This document shows positions 51,080-60,531 of a stretch of DNA of 64,000 nucleotides, one piece after another. The notes under the pieces are model-generated. The model made no database searches and was not told the origin of the DNA. It worked only from the letters and a program-made list of their open reading frames with translations. The stretch spans positions 1 to 64,000 of the forward strand of contig CADAOA010000001.1 of NCBI GenBank assembly GCA_902789435.1, written 5' to 3'. The translations under genes were made by a program, and so were the position numbers. How positions within the stretch are numbered: position 1 is the first letter of the stretch; every line of letters begins with the position of its first letter. This stretch comes from an uncultured Bacteroidia bacterium (GTDB taxonomy: Bacteria; Bacteroidota; Bacteroidia; Bacteroidales; UBA932).

Positions 51080-52425
51080 ATTCCCGTATAATTCTGAGGT
51101 GTGACTGAAAGCATCTCTTTCTTCACGCTTTCTTTTATTTTCAGGCCCTTTACAAACTCCGCGATGCTTTCCCGGGTGACCTTGGTGTTTACCCTGGTCA
51201 GTTCCTTGAGTGTCTCATAAGGATGCGGATAGCCTTCCCTGCGGAGGATGGTCTGCAGGGCTTCTGCCACCACAGCCCAGTTGTCTTCCAGGTCTGAATT
51301 CAGTTTCTCGCGGTTGAGGATCAGTTTGCCAAGGCCTTTCTTCAGCGATTTGAGGGCAATGATGGAATGTGCGATTGGCACTCCCACATTCCTCAGTACT
51401 GTGGAATCCGTCAGGTCTCTCTGCATTCTGGAAATCGGGAGCTTGGAGCTCAGATGCTCGAATATTGCGTTTGCCACTCCGAAGTTGCCCTCGGCGTTCT
51501 CGAAGTCGATAGGGTTAACCTTGTGCGGCATCGCTGAGGACCCGACTTCTCCGGCCTTTATCTTCTGCTTGAAGTACTCCATAGAGATGTAGGTCCAGAC
51601 ATCACGGCACAGGTCTATGAGTATAGTGTTGATTCTCTTGAGGTTATCAAACAGGGCGGCCAGGTTGTCGTAATGCTCGATCTGGGTTGTAGGATAAGAG
51701 CGATCCAGCCCGAAAGCCTCTTTCTGGAATGCTGCGGCAAACTTGTTCCAGTCTATCTGGGGATATGCCACCTTGTGGGCGTTCATTCCTCCGGTGGCGC
51801 CTCCGAACTTGGAAGAATAAGGCACGGTCTTAAGAAGCTTGAGCTGCTTGTCCAGCCTTTCCACAAAGACCTTGATTTCCTTGCCCAGAAGAGTAGGTGA
51901 AGCCGGTTGCCCGTGGGTGTGGGCGAGCATCGGAACATCCTTCCACTGCTTTGCAAACCCTTCGAGAGTCTTCTTTACATCCAGAAGTTCAGGCATATAT
52001 GCTTCGGCAACGCCTTCCTTCAGGCTAAGAGGAGTTGCGGTGTTGTTGATATCCTGGCTGGTAAGGCCAAAATGCACGAACTCGGAAAACTTCTCAATCT
52101 TCAGCCTCTTGAACTCTTCCTTGATGAAATACTCCACGGCTTTCACGTCGTGGTTGGTGATTTTCTCGATATCCTTCACCCTTGCGGCCTGTTCCACGGT
52201 CAAATCTTTATAGATCTTTCGAAGCGTCTGGAACTTGCTCTTCGGGAATCCTTTAAGCTGAGGAAGCGGTATGTTGCAAAGGGCTATGAAGTATTCGATT
52301 TCAACTCTTACCCTGTAGCGTATCAGAGCGTATTCAGAGAAATAGTCACTGAGTTGTTCAACCTTGTTCCTGTATCTTCCGTCGATTGGCGAAACTGCCG
52401 TAAGAGAGTGAAATGCCTTATCCAT
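51076..52425 (-). CDS. purB: Adenylosuccinate lyase
   Basis: The 449-residue protein of the fumarase/aspartase superfamily has the signature 'GSSAMPHKVNPIDFENAEG' with the catalytic Ser on the flexible loop, 'HFGLTSQDINNTATPLSL', and 'MLAHTHGQPASPTLLGKE' with the active His. It cleaves SAICAR and adenylosuccinate in purine synthesis. It lies 11 nt after folP and is likely on the same transcript. Confidence 0.97.
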   Translation of the reverse strand: MDKAFHSLTAVSPIDGRYRNKVEQLSDYFSEYALIRYRVRVEIEYFIALCNIPLPQLKGFPKSKFQTLRKIYKDLTVEQAARVKDIEKITNHDVKAVEYFIKEEFKRLKIEKFSEFVHFGLTSQDINNTATPLSLKEGVAEAYMPELLDVKKTLEGFAKQWKDVPMLAHTHGQPASPTLLGKEIKVFVERLDKQLKLLKTVPYSSKFGGATGGMNAHKVAYPQIDWNKFAAAFQKEAFGLDRSYPTTQIEHYDNLAALFDNLKRINTILIDLCRDVWTYISMEYFKQKIKAGEVGSSAMPHKVNPIDFENAEGNFGVANAIFEHLSSKLPISRMQRDLTDSTVLRNVGVPIAHSIIALKSLKKGLGKLILNREKLNSDLEDNWAVVAEALQTILRREGYPHPYETLKELTRVNTKVTRESIAEFVKGLKIKESVKKEMLSVTPQNYTGI

Positions 52426-52436
52426 AAATATGTTTT

Positions 52437-53261
52437 TTAGCCTCGCAAATTTAATGATTTTTCAAATAGCCTGACCGTCTGGACGGCTTCCTTGACATCG
52501 TGGACCCTGAGTATGGCCGCACCTTTCTGCAATGCCCTGTAATTCAACACGCAGGTTGCCGGAAGGCTTTCTTCGGGAGTTATGCCCAACAACTTGTAGA
52601 TCATAGACTTTCTTGACACTCCTGCAAGTATTGGCCGCTCCAGGCTCTGAAGTTCGTCCAGGCCTTCCAGAAGCTCGTAGTTCTGCTCCAGCGTCTTTGC
52701 AAAGCCGAATCCCGGATCCAGAACCCAGTCTTCTATTCCGTACCTGTCAGCCTTCTCGGCAAATTCCTCAAAGTACCGCTTCACTTCAGCAACTACTCCG
52801 TTAGGATAGTCTGTCAGAGTCTGCATCGTGTCCGGAGTTCCTCTCTTGTGCATAGCAATGTACGAAAGCCCAAGATCACCAACAGTTTCAAGCATCTCAG
52901 GATCATCTTCTCCTGCTGATATGTCGTTGACAATTATCGGCCCCAGTATGTCGCAGGCACGTCTTGCGATTTCGCTCCTGAAAGTATCTATCGAAATTTC
53001 AGGCACTTCCTGCCCGTTGCAGAACATCTCGGACTTGACTTGTGAAATCCTTTCCAGCGGCTCTTCCAGGTATTCCCATTCCTGCTCCAGAGTAACCGGA
53101 GTGCTTCCAGGCCTAGTGGAGCAGGCTCCGATGTCTATGATAGAAGCCCCTTCAGAGGCCATCTTGGTAAAGGCCTTTTCAACATCCTCAGCGCCGAGCC
53201 TTCTGCTTCCTTCATAGAAAGACTCGCGGTTGACGTTGATTATGCCCATCACTTTTGCCAT
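52437..53261 (-). CDS. folP: Dihydropteroate synthase
   Basis: The 274-residue TIM-barrel enzyme has the first loop as 'MGIINVNRESFYEGSRRLGA' (in place of the common NVTPDSF), then 'IIDIGACSTRPGSTPVT', 'SIDTFRSEIARRA', 'VNDISAGEDDPEML', 'MHKRGTPDTM', 'VLDPGFGFAKTLEQN' and 'LAGVSRKSMIYKLLG'. It joins pABA and 6-hydroxymethyl-dihydropterin pyrophosphate in folate synthesis. The N-terminus is short, beginning directly at the first strand. It is divergent from tmk and has a good promoter (53290-53320). Confidence 0.95.
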   Translation of the reverse strand: MAKVMGIINVNRESFYEGSRRLGAEDVEKAFTKMASEGASIIDIGACSTRPGSTPVTLEQEWEYLEEPLERISQVKSEMFCNGQEVPEISIDTFRSEIARRACDILGPIIVNDISAGEDDPEMLETVGDLGLSYIAMHKRGTPDTMQTLTDYPNGVVAEVKRYFEEFAEKADRYGIEDWVLDPGFGFAKTLEQNYELLEGLDELQSLERPILAGVSRKSMIYKLLGITPEESLPATCVLNYRALQKGAAILRVHDVKEAVQTVRLFEKSLNLRG

Positions 53262-53289
53262 ACTGATTCAGAAGTTTAATGATGATATG

Positions 53290-53320
53290 CAAATATACTT
53301 TATCGCGATGACAAAGCAAC
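53290..53320 (-). promoter_or_regulatory. Promoter of folP-purB
   Basis: Minus strand GTTG (53320..53317), 19-bp spacer, TATATTTG (53297..53290): a full match to TTG-N19-TAnnTTTG. The ATG follows after 28 nt. Confidence 0.65.
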
Positions 53321-53333
53321 TCACTTTTATTTG

Positions 53334-53341
53334 TAAATTTG
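53334..53341 (+). promoter_or_regulatory. -7 box of the tmk operon
   Basis: TAAATTTG fits TAnnTTTG, 23 nt before the tmk ATG. No clear -33 match. Confidence 0.45.
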
Positions 53342-53364
53342 TACGATAGACGCCAATACTGAAT

Positions 53365-54039
53365 ATGCTGATAGTAATTGAAGGACTTGACGGTGCCGGA
53401 AAGAGCACCCAGGTCAAAATGCTCAAGGAATACATAGTTGAAAAAGGATATGATCTGGAATATCTCCATTTCCCCAGATATGAGGCTCCTGTTTACGGAG
53501 ACCTGATAGGGGAGTTCCTCAGGGGAGGTTTCGGAGACTTGAACCAGGTACATCCTAAGCTGGTGGCTCTTCTCTATGCGCTTGACAGGCAAGACGCTGC
53601 CTCATCGTTGAGGAAAGCCCTGAAAGCAGGAAAGACCGTCCTTCTGGACAGGTACGTGTACTCCAACATAGCATATCAGTGTTCCAAGATCACAGACAGG
53701 GAAGAGAGGGAAAAGCTCCGCAGCTGGATATTCTCCCTGGAGTATGACTTCTACAAGATTCCGCGGCCGGATGTGAACATCTATCTGAACGTGCCGCTGG
53801 ACTTTATTGCTTCAAGACTGGCTTCTTCACGAAGCGAAGACAGTGACCGGGACTATCTGAACGGGCAGAGGGATATTCACGAGGAGAGGATCAGCTTCCA
53901 GGAAGGCGTGAGGAAGATGTATCTGGAAGAGTGCGAGAGAGACTCTGATTTCCAAAAGGTTGAATGTATGGCCGAGGACGGCTCGATGCTGCCTCCGGAC
54001 GAGATATTTGAGCGTATTAAAGAGAAACTTCCTTTGTAA
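53365..54039 (+). CDS. tmk: Thymidylate kinase
   Basis: The 224-residue kinase has P-loop 'IEGLDGAGKSTQ' (4-15), 'LEYLHFPRYEAPVYGDLIGE', the DRY/H motif in 'VLLDRYVYSNIAYQ' and a LID region near 'SSRSEDSDRDYLN'. It phosphorylates dTMP. It heads the operon with the DoxX protein and the phosphodiester glycosidase; spacing is 4 nt each time. Confidence 0.94.
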   Translation: MLIVIEGLDGAGKSTQVKMLKEYIVEKGYDLEYLHFPRYEAPVYGDLIGEFLRGGFGDLNQVHPKLVALLYALDRQDAASSLRKALKAGKTVLLDRYVYSNIAYQCSKITDREEREKLRSWIFSLEYDFYKIPRPDVNIYLNVPLDFIASRLASSRSEDSDRDYLNGQRDIHEERISFQEGVRKMYLEECERDSDFQKVECMAEDGSMLPPDEIFERIKEKLPL

Positions 54040-54043
54040 CTGT

Positions 54044-55393
54044 ATGTTCTGGAAGCTGTTGAGAAAAGCGGCCCGTTACCTGGTGGGAATAGTGTTCATC
54101 GCTTCAGGTTTTCTGAAGGGAGTGGATCCGGTAGGCACATCGCTGAAGGTAAAGGAATATTTCCACGCCTTCCTGGGGATGGATCCGGGCCATTGGGCAC
54201 TGTGGCTGGGAATTGCGCTTTGCGTAGTGGAGTTTCTGACGGGAGTGTGCATACTGAAGGTCATCAAGTTCAGGTTCTTCTCAGCGATTGCATTTCTGAT
54301 GAGCCTTTTCTTTGCAGGGGTAACGCTTTATTCCGCACTTACGGGAAAGGTTGAGGATTGTGGCTGCTTCGGAGATGTGATTCATCTTGACCCCTGGCCG
54401 TCATTCTACAAGAACATAGTACTGGTGGTACTGACCGCTTTCCTTTATTCCCAGCGGCATAGGGCCAGACCAATAGCCGGCAGTTTCTGGGAATGGGCGT
54501 TCATGTTCGGCTATTCAGTGTTCATTGTGGGTTTGGCTCTGTACTCGATGAGAGAACTTCCTCCGGCAGACCTGACGGATTTCCGCCCGGGAAGAGATCT
54601 TTTCAGAGGAGACTCCACGGCCCTTGTCAAATACAAGACGGAGATTATATATTCTAAGGATGGCGTGCGCAAATCATTCAGTCTCAATCATCTGCCAGAT
54701 TCTACCTGGAAATATGAGGAAACCGTCTCCACTGTGGTGGAAGGAAGCGAGAGGGTTGCAAGGCAGATGCCTCTGATTCTGAAGAATTCATTTGGGGAAG
54801 ATATGACTGAAACAGTTCTCAAGTCCGAGTCACCTGTTGTCTTCATTTCTTTCTACGATGGTGACGGAATCACTCACGATGATCTTGGCAAGCTCAAGAA
54901 TCTCGGTGATTCCCTCAACTATGGCCGACACCGCGCAGACGTGTACGTTCTCAGTGCAATGACTGAGGAAGAAACTTTAGCAAGGCTGAAGCCAATCGCC
55001 GATGCCGTTGAGAATGAGGCGATTTCTGATGTCTTCTCTTCCTCATACATCGAAAAGAGCTTGCCATTCAGCCTGGTCTATTCCGATTACAAATCCGTTA
55101 TCACCTTCAATCGCTCCAACGGTGGGGCTACGTATGTAAACCGTGGAATCATTGTAAAGAAATGGAGCGCCGCCAAATATTCCAACAGAAAAATCGTTTC
55201 CGACATAACCAAGGATCCATACCTGCTGACCCAGGGCAGCGAAGGACGTTCCCGTCTCTTCCTGATAGTCTCCCTTGCAATCATCATTGGTATGGTGCTG
55301 ATTATAAGGTTAATATTCAAAGCTCTCTACAAGACGGTCAAAGGAACCGTAGATGTCCTTGAAAAAATCGGAGAGGATGATATTCAAAACTGA
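54044..55393 (+). CDS. BT_3928-like DoxX/MauE membrane protein
   Basis: The 449-residue protein (start MFWKLLRKAARYLVGIVFIA) has four N-terminal helices with 'GFLKGVDPVGTSLKVKEYF', the MauE/DoxX 'DCGCFGD' motif (about 107-113) and a further helix near 150-170. A large domain (about 190-410) follows and then a C-terminal helix ('LFLIVSLAIIIGMVLIIRLI'). The large domain looks thioredoxin-like ('ESPVVFISFYDGDG') without a CxxC. It may be a membrane redox or quinone-linked protein; the function is unknown. It starts 4 nt after tmk and ends 4 nt before the glycosidase gene. Confidence 0.82.
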   Translation: MFWKLLRKAARYLVGIVFIASGFLKGVDPVGTSLKVKEYFHAFLGMDPGHWALWLGIALCVVEFLTGVCILKVIKFRFFSAIAFLMSLFFAGVTLYSALTGKVEDCGCFGDVIHLDPWPSFYKNIVLVVLTAFLYSQRHRARPIAGSFWEWAFMFGYSVFIVGLALYSMRELPPADLTDFRPGRDLFRGDSTALVKYKTEIIYSKDGVRKSFSLNHLPDSTWKYEETVSTVVEGSERVARQMPLILKNSFGEDMTETVLKSESPVVFISFYDGDGITHDDLGKLKNLGDSLNYGRHRADVYVLSAMTEEETLARLKPIADAVENEAISDVFSSSYIEKSLPFSLVYSDYKSVITFNRSNGGATYVNRGIIVKKWSAAKYSNRKIVSDITKDPYLLTQGSEGRSRLFLIVSLAIIIGMVLIIRLIFKALYKTVKGTVDVLEKIGEDDIQN

Positions 55394-55397
55394 CGAT

Positions 55398-56360
55398 ATG
55401 AAATTCAAACTGAAAAGCTTAATCCTTCTGCTGGCTATCTGCTCAGCGGTTGTACTGAATCAATCCTGCGGCACGCCGTCCAACATCCCTCAAACGGAGA
55501 CTGTAACGCAGATCTATGGCAGTTCGTTCGGAAATGCCCCGCAGGTTTTTTCCAGATATCTTCCTTCAGATGGAATCGCAGAGGGAACAAAGATCGTTTT
55601 TCAGACCTCCAATCCAGAGAGAGGACTCAAGGTGATGAATTACCATTTCGAGTCTTTGTTCGGAGCGCCTCAGGATATCTCTGTAATAGAGCTGGATGCT
55701 TCCCGATATGAATTCAGGGTGACAGACCATGTCAAGCTTGTGCGCACATCTGAGATAGCTTCAGCAGCCGGAGCCGCTGCCGCTATTAACGGAACATTCT
55801 ACGATATGAAAAAGGGCGGAAGCGTATGCTACCTCCAGATAGACGGGGTTGTTGCAGACACCACCAAAGGCCGGGATATGAAGGTCCGGGCAACTGGAGC
55901 TGTGGTCGTCAGAAAGGGAAAACTGTCCGTTGAACCGTGGAATCAGGACAAGGAAAAAGCATTCCGTTCCAAGCTCAGGAAGAACACTTCGGTAATGGCC
56001 ACCATGCCGCTTCTGATAATGGACGGATTTGCAGTTGAACTGCCTTATTACAAAGGCTTTTCAGATAAGCGTCATCCTCGCAGCGTGGTCTTTGGGAAAG
56101 ACGGAAAGGTTTGCCTTATGGTTATCGATGGCCGAAGCAAGGGCAACGCTGCCGGAATGACTCTGGATGAGGTTCAGCGATATCTTGTATCGATTGATGG
56201 AGGTAAGGGCTGTACTTCGGCAGTCAATCTTGACGGCGGTGGCTCCTCCACCCTCTGGACCGCAAAGGATGGAATCATCAATCATCCATCCGACAACAGC
56301 AAGTTCGACCATAAAGGAGAACGCCGCGTTGCCAACAGCATCGCAGCGTTCAAAAAGTAG
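55398..56360 (+). CDS. Phosphodiester glycosidase (NAGPA-like) lipoprotein
   Basis: The 320-residue protein (start MKFKLKSLILLLAICSAVVL) has a lipobox ending in Cys24 ('VVLNQSC'). The NAGPA domain shows 'AAAAINGTFYDMKKGGSVCY', 'RSVVFGKDGKVCLMVIDGRS' and 'AVNLDGGGSSTLWT' with the catalytic region. Family enzymes remove sugars linked through phosphodiesters, for example from wall or surface polymers. It is the last gene of the tmk operon and is convergent with infB. Confidence 0.9.
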   Translation: MKFKLKSLILLLAICSAVVLNQSCGTPSNIPQTETVTQIYGSSFGNAPQVFSRYLPSDGIAEGTKIVFQTSNPERGLKVMNYHFESLFGAPQDISVIELDASRYEFRVTDHVKLVRTSEIASAAGAAAAINGTFYDMKKGGSVCYLQIDGVVADTTKGRDMKVRATGAVVVRKGKLSVEPWNQDKEKAFRSKLRKNTSVMATMPLLIMDGFAVELPYYKGFSDKRHPRSVVFGKDGKVCLMVIDGRSKGNAAGMTLDEVQRYLVSIDGGKGCTSAVNLDGGGSSTLWTAKDGIINHPSDNSKFDHKGERRVANSIAAFKK

Positions 56361-56374
56361 AAAGAATCCCTGTT

Positions 56375-59092
56375 TTAGAGGGTTCTCTTGATTTCCTCGA
56401 TCTTGTAGGCCTCGATAACGTCGCCCTCCTTGATGTCGTTGAAGTTCTCGATACCAAGACCGCAGTCGTAGCCGGCAGCCACTTCCTTCACGTCGTCCTT
56501 TCCTCTCTTCAGAGATGCCAGAACGCCTTCCTTGATAACGATACCGTCGCGGATGACCCTGATCTTGGCGGTTCTGGTGATCTTGCCTTCCTTTACCATA
56601 CAGCCGGCGATTGTTCCGACCTTGGAAATCTTGAAGGTCTGCCTTATCTCCAGGGTTGATGTCACAACCTCTTTCTCCACAGGTGCGAGCATACCCTCGA
56701 TACCGCTCTTGACCTCGTTGATGGCATCGTAGATGACTGAATAGAGACGGATTTCGATCTCTTCCTTCTCGGCCATCTTCCTGGCGTTCATACTTGGACG
56801 TACCTGGAAGCCGATGATGATGGCCTCTGAAGCCTCGGCCAGCAGAACGTCGCTCTCGGAGATCTCTCCAACTGCCTTGTGGATGACGTTCACCCTTACT
56901 TCCTCGGTAGAGAGCTTGATCAGGGAATCGCTGAGAGCCTCGATAGAGCCGTCCACGTCTCCCTTGACGATGATGTTGAGTTCCTTGAAGTTGCCGATGG
57001 CGATCCTTCTTCCGAGCTCTTCCAGGGTGATGTGCTTCTGGGTCCTGAGGCCCTGGATTCTGAGCAGCTGCTCACGCTTGTTGGCAATCTCACGGGCATC
57101 CCTTTCGTTATCGAAGATATTGAAAGTGTCGCCTGCCTGAGGAGCGCCGTTAAGACCCAGTACTGAAACAGGAACTGAAGGACCTGCTTCCTTGATCTTC
57201 TGGCCTCTTTCGTTGAACATTGCCTTTACCTTTCCGGTGTACATTCCTGAAAGCATTATGTCTCCGGTGTGCAGGGTTCCGCCCTGAACCAGAAGGGTAG
57301 CAAGGTATCCGCGGCCTTTGTCCAGGGATGACTCGATAACGGTTCCGACAGCCTTCTTGTTAGGGTTGGCCTTCAGGTCGAGCATATCGGCCTCGAGCAG
57401 GACCTTGTCCAGAAGGTCGGCCACACCGATACCCTTCTTTGCAGATATTTCCTGGCACTGGTACTTGCCGCCCCAGTCTTCTACCAGGATGTTCATCTGG
57501 GAAAGCTGTTCGCGGATCTTGTCAGGCATTGCGCCCGGCTTGTCTATCTTGTTGATGGCAAATATCATAGGAACGCCGGCAGCCTGGGCGTGGTTGATGG
57601 CCTCAACGGTCTGAGGCATCACGGCGTCGTCTGCTGCGACTATGATAATGGCAAGGTCAGTCATCTTGGCTCCACGGGCACGCATGGCGGTGAAGGCCTC
57701 ATGGCCAGGAGTATCCAGGAAGGTGATTCTCCTGCCGTTAGGAAGCTTCACGTTATATGCTCCGATGTGCTGGGTAATTCCTCCGGCCTCTCCGGCAATC
57801 ACGTTGGACTGGCGGATGTAGTCCAGCAGGGAAGTCTTACCGTGGTCTACGTGACCCATTACGGTAACGATAGGGGCTCTTGGCTCCATATCCTCAGGCT
57901 TATCCTCTACAGTCTCCTCCTTGATGGCCTCCTGGATTTCAGCGGAAACGAACTCGATCTTGTAACCGAAATCTTCAGCCACGAGGGTAAGGGCGTCGGC
58001 ATCCAGTCTCTGGTTGATGGAAACCATAAGGCCGAGGTTCATGCAGGCGCTGATGACCTTTGTCACAGGCTGGTCTATCATCACAGCCAAATCGTTGACC
58101 GTAACAAACTCGGTGACCTTCAGGATATTGCTCTCGAGACCTCTTCTCTGGATCTCTTCCTCTCTCTTTTCCTCGGCGATTTCTCTCTTTTCCCTTCTGT
58201 ACTTGGATCCCTTGGTCTTTCCCTTTCCTTCAACCATCCTCTGGTAGGTCTCCTTGATCTGCTTCTGAACTTCGTCCTCGTCCACCTCGTTGCGGATAGG
58301 CTTGAATCCTTTCTTTCCCTTCTTGTCCTTAGCTTTCTTGGCGGCCTCGCGGTTCTGGTTGCTCTCCTTGCTTATATCAACCTTCTCCTTGGTGTTCTTC
58401 TTGATCCTTTCTCTCTTTCCACCGCTCTTTTTCTTTGGGCTCTCGAACTTGGAAAGGTCTATCCTCTGGCCAGTGTCCTTAGGGCCCTGGAGCTGCTCGA
58501 CCTTAGTCTCGATGAAGTTGCTTGGGGATTCATCTTTCTTCTGAGGCTCAACAGGTTCAGAAGCTTTCTCCTCTTTCTTCTCCTCAACCGGCTTCTCTTC
58601 TTTCTTCACATCTTCCTTCTTGGCCTCTTCCTTCTTCTTGGCAGGAGCCTTAGGAGCTTTCTCCTCCTTCTTTTCAGGAGCCTTTTCCTCTGCAGCAGGT
58701 TTAGGTGTTTCTTCCTTCTTAGGCTCTGCCGGCTTTTCCTTCTCCTTCTTGCCTGAAATCTTGTCCAGGTCTATCTTGCCTACGACTGTAGGAGCCTTAG
58801 GAGTTTCAACGGCAGTTTCTATGAAATTGTCCTTAGGCTTTTCTTCCTTTTCCAGCTGGTATGTCTTCTTGTCGCTTTCTGAAATCCTCAGCGACCCGGC
58901 TATTTTCTTTGCGTCTTCCTTCACCTGCTGCTGCGGAAGGAATTCTTTCTGCACCAGGGCGAGGGTCTCCTCGTCGAGCTTCGCATTAGGATTGGCCTCC
59001 ACGCTCTTTCCCTTCTTTTCAAGGAAATTGATGAGGGTGCTCATTCCTATGTTGAAGTCTTTGAGGACTTTACTTATTCTCATTCCTGCCAT
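56375..59092 (-). CDS. infB: Translation initiation factor IF-2
   Basis: The 905-residue factor has an N-terminal IF2_N domain ('[20 protein letters not shown]'), a long Lys/Glu/Pro-rich linker (about 110-320), a second IF2_N domain (about 322-390), the GTPase domain with '[16 protein letters not shown]' (413-420 is the G1), '[10 protein letters not shown]' and 'FAINKIDKP', and C-terminal barrels. The linker contains two copies of an 'NFIET-x-V-E...(K/R)IDL-x-K' segment (89-111 and 192-215). The start is preceded by a clear GGAG. It follows nusA with a 27-nt gap. Confidence 0.97.
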   Translation of the reverse strand: MAGMRISKVLKDFNIGMSTLINFLEKKGKSVEANPNAKLDEETLALVQKEFLPQQQVKEDAKKIAGSLRISESDKKTYQLEKEEKPKDNFIETAVETPKAPTVVGKIDLDKISGKKEKEKPAEPKKEETPKPAAEEKAPEKKEEKAPKAPAKKKEEAKKEDVKKEEKPVEEKKEEKASEPVEPQKKDESPSNFIETKVEQLQGPKDTGQRIDLSKFESPKKKSGGKRERIKKNTKEKVDISKESNQNREAAKKAKDKKGKKGFKPIRNEVDEDEVQKQIKETYQRMVEGKGKTKGSKYRREKREIAEEKREEEIQRRGLESNILKVTEFVTVNDLAVMIDQPVTKVISACMNLGLMVSINQRLDADALTLVAEDFGYKIEFVSAEIQEAIKEETVEDKPEDMEPRAPIVTVMGHVDHGKTSLLDYIRQSNVIAGEAGGITQHIGAYNVKLPNGRRITFLDTPGHEAFTAMRARGAKMTDLAIIIVAADDAVMPQTVEAINHAQAAGVPMIFAINKIDKPGAMPDKIREQLSQMNILVEDWGGKYQCQEISAKKGIGVADLLDKVLLEADMLDLKANPNKKAVGTVIESSLDKGRGYLATLLVQGGTLHTGDIMLSGMYTGKVKAMFNERGQKIKEAGPSVPVSVLGLNGAPQAGDTFNIFDNERDAREIANKREQLLRIQGLRTQKHITLEELGRRIAIGNFKELNIIVKGDVDGSIEALSDSLIKLSTEEVRVNVIHKAVGEISESDVLLAEASEAIIIGFQVRPSMNARKMAEKEEIEIRLYSVIYDAINEVKSGIEGMLAPVEKEVVTSTLEIRQTFKISKVGTIAGCMVKEGKITRTAKIRVIRDGIVIKEGVLASLKRGKDDVKEVAAGYDCGLGIENFNDIKEGDVIEAYKIEEIKRTL

Positions 59093-59119
59093 TTATATCT
59101 CCTTTTTTAACGTTTAAAA

Positions 59120-60373
59120 TTATTCTTCCATAGGGTCTTCGAACTCTGCCTGGAGTATCTTCTTAACTTCCTCCACGGTCTCGAGGTCGAGGTCTGCCCT
59201 TTCCATAATGTCCTCGTTGCTCATGCGGAGAACGTCCTTGGCGGTGTCGAAACCAACCTTGCGGAGAGCATCGATAACCCACTGGTCGATCTCGTCGTTG
59301 AATGAGCTCAGGAGAACGTCGTCGTCATCGGCACCCTGGACATCCCTGAAGATCTCGATGTCCATTCCGATCATAAGCTCAGCCAGGCGGATGTTGCTTC
59401 CGTTCTTTCCCACTGCGAGGGATACCTGGGATGAATCCATCGTGATAAGAGCCTTGTTTTCTTCCTCGTTGATCTTTATAGTGGAGATCTTCGCAGGGGA
59501 GAGGGCTCTCTGGATAAGGAGCTGGGTGTTTGTGGTCCAGCTGATTACATCTATGCTCTCGTTACGGAGCTCACGTACGATGCCGTGGATACGGCTTCCC
59601 TTTACGCCCACGCATGCTCCTACAGGGTCGATGCGGTCGTCATAGGACTCAACTGCAACCTTTGCCCTGTCACCAGGTATGCGGACGATTTTCTTGATGG
59701 TGATCAGACCGTCGAAAATCTCAGGAACTTCCTGCTCGAAGAGTCTCTCCAGGAATACGCTGGCGGTTCTGGAAAGTATGATGCTAGGGTTGTTGTTCTT
59801 CATCTCAACCTTTGCAACGACGGCCTTGACGGAATCTCCCTTGCGGAAGAAGTCAGACGGAATCTGCTCGCTCTTAGGCAGAACCAACTCGTTGTCAGCG
59901 TCATCGCGAACCAGAACTTCCTTTTTCCAAACCTGGTAAACTTCTCCAACCACAACCTCACCGATCTTGTCTTTGTAGTAGTTGAAAAGGTTGGCCTTGT
60001 CTATGTCCATAATTCTGCCGGAGAGGTTCTGGCGGAGGTTCAGGACTGCCCTTCTTCCAAAGGAAGCCAGAGGAATCTCTTCTGTGTAATCCTCACCGAT
60101 TTCGAAGTCGTTGTCAGGCTCCTTTGCATCTACCTCGGCCTTGGAGATTTCCAGCATAGGATCCTCAACCTCCTCAACGATGGTGCGGTTACGCCAGATC
60201 TGAAGGTCTCCCTTGTCGATGTTGATGATGATGTCGAAATTTTCAGCCGTTCCGTAAGTCTTGGCCAGCTGGGTGCGGAAGATGTCTTCCAAAACGCTCA
60301 TCAGGGTTGCCCTGTCGATACCTTTGCCCTCTTTGAACTCGGCAAAGAACTGGGCTAAATTTAATCCTTCCAT
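59120..60373 (-). CDS. nusA: Transcription termination/antitermination factor NusA
   Basis: The 417-residue protein (start MEGLNLAQFFAEFKEGKGID) has the NusA N-terminal domain, S1 domain ('GEVVVGEVYQVWKKEVLVRD'), two KH domains ('VGACVGVKGSRIHGIVREL', 'VSLAVGKNGSNIRLAELMI') and a short acidic end with a helix-hairpin unit ('LRMSNEDIMERADLDLETVE'). The open frame extends to 60442 but the conserved start is MEGLNLAQF. rimP, which often precedes nusA, is absent; lpxD lies divergently upstream instead. An 86-nt leader carries a strong hairpin. Confidence 0.95.
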   Translation of the reverse strand: MEGLNLAQFFAEFKEGKGIDRATLMSVLEDIFRTQLAKTYGTAENFDIIINIDKGDLQIWRNRTIVEEVEDPMLEISKAEVDAKEPDNDFEIGEDYTEEIPLASFGRRAVLNLRQNLSGRIMDIDKANLFNYYKDKIGEVVVGEVYQVWKKEVLVRDDADNELVLPKSEQIPSDFFRKGDSVKAVVAKVEMKNNNPSIILSRTASVFLERLFEQEVPEIFDGLITIKKIVRIPGDRAKVAVESYDDRIDPVGACVGVKGSRIHGIVRELRNESIDVISWTTNTQLLIQRALSPAKISTIKINEEENKALITMDSSQVSLAVGKNGSNIRLAELMIGMDIEIFRDVQGADDDDVLLSSFNDEIDQWVIDALRKVGFDTAKDVLRMSNEDIMERADLDLETVEEVKKILQAEFEDPMEE

Positions 60374-60414
60374 ATTTGTGTATTTTATAATTTTCTCATT
60401 TCCAGGCAACAAAG

Positions 60415-60436
60415 AAGGGAACCGTCTGGTCCCCTT
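60415..60436 (-). promoter_or_regulatory. Strong hairpin in the nusA-infB leader
   Basis: On the minus strand AAGGGGACC-AGAC-GGTTCCCTT forms a 9-bp stem (one G-U) with a 4-nt loop, followed by CTTTGTTG. It lies 41-63 nt before the start codon, inside the predicted leader. It could be a weak attenuator. Confidence 0.5.
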
Positions 60437-60459
60437 TCTCACTTGCCTTTTCTGGAGTG

Positions 60460-60491
60460 CAAAAGTATGTTTTTTAGTTCAGAATACCAAA
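60460..60491 (-). promoter_or_regulatory. Promoter of nusA-infB
   Basis: Minus strand TTTG (60491..60488), 20-bp spacer, TACTTTTG (60467..60460), a good match to TTTG-N19/20-TAnnTTTG. The leader to the ATG is about 80 nt. Confidence 0.6.
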
Positions 60492-60500
60492 AAAAATGAG

Positions 60501-60508
60501 TATATTTG
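60501..60508 (+). promoter_or_regulatory. -7 box of the lpx operon
   Basis: TATATTTG fits TAnnTTTG and is 23 nt before the lpxD ATG. The -33 region has GTTC (60477-60480), a near match. Confidence 0.45.
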
Positions 60509-60531
60509 AAAATTATTAGAATCAGTTCAAT

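Noticed and set aside
56361..56385. Hairpin AGAACCCT / AGGGATTCT at the end of infB as a terminator
   Set aside because: The stem is short with a bulge and no convincing T run follows, so it was not listed.
57590..58756. A 388-codon plus-strand frame rich in Leu/Phe opposite infB
   Set aside because: It is the complement of the Lys/Glu linker of IF-2, which automatically gives Leu/Phe; not a membrane protein gene.
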